From: Pseudomonadota bacterium
GTDB lineage: Bacteria; Pseudomonadota; Gammaproteobacteria; Xanthomonadales; Xanthomonadaceae
Direction: 5' to 3'
Length of the DNA: 6,033 bases
NCBI GenBank assembly: GCA_025355485.1
Contig: JANXZP010000218.1
Location: 1 to 6,033, forward strand
Part shown: positions 5,522 to 6,033 of the stretch, piece by piece
How the letters are laid out: every line of letters starts with the position of its first letter
Numbering within the stretch: position 1 is the stretch's first letter
Position numbers and translations under genes: made by a program
The notes under the pieces: model-generated
What the model was told of the DNA's origin: nothing
Seen by the model: only the letters and a program-made list of their open reading frames with translations
Databases searched by the model: none

Positions 5522-5746
5522 GCTCTCGATCATCGGTGACTGGCACGACGCGGCGTGCTTGCGTGCCCGGCTTCCACGCCGCAAACTGCGGCAGCCCCGG
5601 GCGTGGCGCGGCAAGCGTGAGAGCTTGAAGCGCGGACATCAGCCCCCAGTGTAACCGATGCGCCGGCCCAGCCCGTCCAAACCCGCGCAAGCCGCATCCC
5701 GCAACGCCCCAAACCCTTCGCATCTACCGCATCAGTGGAGCAACCC
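5522..5746. promoter_or_regulatory. Divergent rhlB/trxA intergenic control region
   Basis: These 225 bp must hold the start signals of both rhlB (leftward) and trxA (rightward). For trxA a candidate is TTGAAG (5625-5630) and TGTAAC (5650-5655), with a long 19-bp spacer. For rhlB the minus strand offers TACACT (5653-5648) as a -10 without a convincing -35, overlapping the trxA -10. In the presumed rhlB leader, GCCGCA-AAC-TGCGGC (5578-5592) forms a 6-bp hairpin with a 3-nt loop, and CCACGCC (5574-5580) can pair alternatively with GGCGTGG (5600-5606). The promoter assignments are weak pattern matches; the hairpin arms are seen directly. Confidence 0.35.
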
Positions 5747-6033
5747 GTGAGCGACGCCGTAACCGATATCAAGGATTCCGAATTCGAAGCCCAGGTACTC
5801 AAGTCCGGCGAGCCCGTGCTCGTGGATTTCTGGGCCGAATGGTGCGGCCCGTGCAAGATGATCGGCCCGATGGTCGAGGAGCTCGCGCAGGTCTACACCG
5901 GCAAGCTCAAGGTCGTGAAGCTCAACATCGACAAGAACCCGACCACGCCGCGCCAGTTCTCGGTGCGCAGCATCCCGACCCTGATGCTGTTCCGCGGCGG
6001 CAAGGTGCACGCCACCCAGATCGGCGCGGTTGC
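5747..6033 (+). CDS. trxA: Thioredoxin 1, N-terminal 95 residues (runs off right edge)
   Basis: Thioredoxin is the cytosolic protein disulfide reductase that passes electrons from thioredoxin reductase to ribonucleotide reductase, methionine sulfoxide reductase and other targets. The window holds 95 of roughly 108 codons. The active site WCGPCK is at 32-37 (Cys33, Cys36) inside VDFWAEWCGPCKMIGP, and the cis-proline is Pro77 in SIPTLMLF. KLNIDKNP (58-65) also matches E. coli TrxA closely. The start is GTG at 5747, giving MSDAVTDI... (E. coli begins MSDKIIHL...), with a good Shine-Dalgarno GGAG at 5737-5740 and a 6-nt spacer. Transcription is divergent from rhlB. In E. coli trxA is followed by rho, which may lie just beyond this window. 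Confidence 0.97.
   Translation, partial: MSDAVTDIKDSEFEAQVLKSGEPVLVDFWAEWCGPCKMIGPMVEELAQVYTGKLKVVKLNIDKNPTTPRQFSVRSIPTLMLFRGGKVHATQIGAV

Noticed and set aside
4421..5539. Long plus-strand open frame (372 codons) opposite rhlB
   Set aside because: It is the antisense shadow of the conserved helicase core, with no recognisable domain.
5522..5614. N-terminal extension of RhlB from a TTG at 5614 (601 aa)
   Set aside because: The extra 31 residues are Arg-rich and unlike RhlB, while the ATG at 5521 gives an N-terminus matching E. coli RhlB in length and sequence.
1..6033. CRISPR arrays, insertion sequences, tRNA or rRNA genes
   Set aside because: No direct repeats with regular spacers, no transposase-like protein, no terminal inverted repeats and no tRNA/rRNA-like sequence were seen on either strand.

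Overview
The window is high-GC chromosomal DNA with conserved housekeeping genes, most likely from a gammaproteobacterium of the Xanthomonadales/Lysobacterales group. This assignment is an inference. It rests on a RhlB helicase of about 570 residues with a long Ser/Gly/Arg-rich tail (E. coli RhlB is 421 aa), a divergently placed trxA, an ftsE-ftsX pair without ftsY next to it, and an apparent HrcA/CIRCE element. I see no mobile element, CRISPR array, tRNA, rRNA or prophage.

Layout, right to left because all but one gene are on the minus strand: rhlB (RNA helicase B, 3809-5521); a 78-bp gap; ftsE (3044-3730) and ftsX (2034-3047), overlapping by 4 nt; a tandem-receiver response regulator (1190-2032), starting 1 nt after the ftsX stop; ung (uracil-DNA glycosylase, 442-1167), 22 nt further on; a 129-bp gap with three dyads; and the first 104 codons of rpoH (heat-shock sigma factor, 312 to the left edge). 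On the plus strand, trxA (thioredoxin 1) starts at 5747 and runs off the right edge. It is divergent from rhlB across 225 bp, the same rhlB/trxA arrangement as in E. coli.

The ftsE-ftsX-regulator-ung spacing suggests one transcript. It would join the FtsEX divisome ABC complex, a signalling protein with no visible output domain, and a base-excision repair enzyme. In E. coli rpoH directly follows ftsX; here two extra genes lie between them and rpoH appears to have its own control region.

The most notable signal is just upstream of rpoH. A near-perfect CIRCE operator (314-340, one mismatch in 18 arm positions) places the gene under probable HrcA repression. In the mRNA the same dyad extends to an 11-of-12-bp hairpin that contains the Shine-Dalgarno sequence and abuts the start codon, so a translational or temperature-sensing role is also possible. 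Second is the response regulator: its N-terminal receiver lacks the phospho-acceptor Asp (Ala66) while its second receiver keeps the full set (Asp197).
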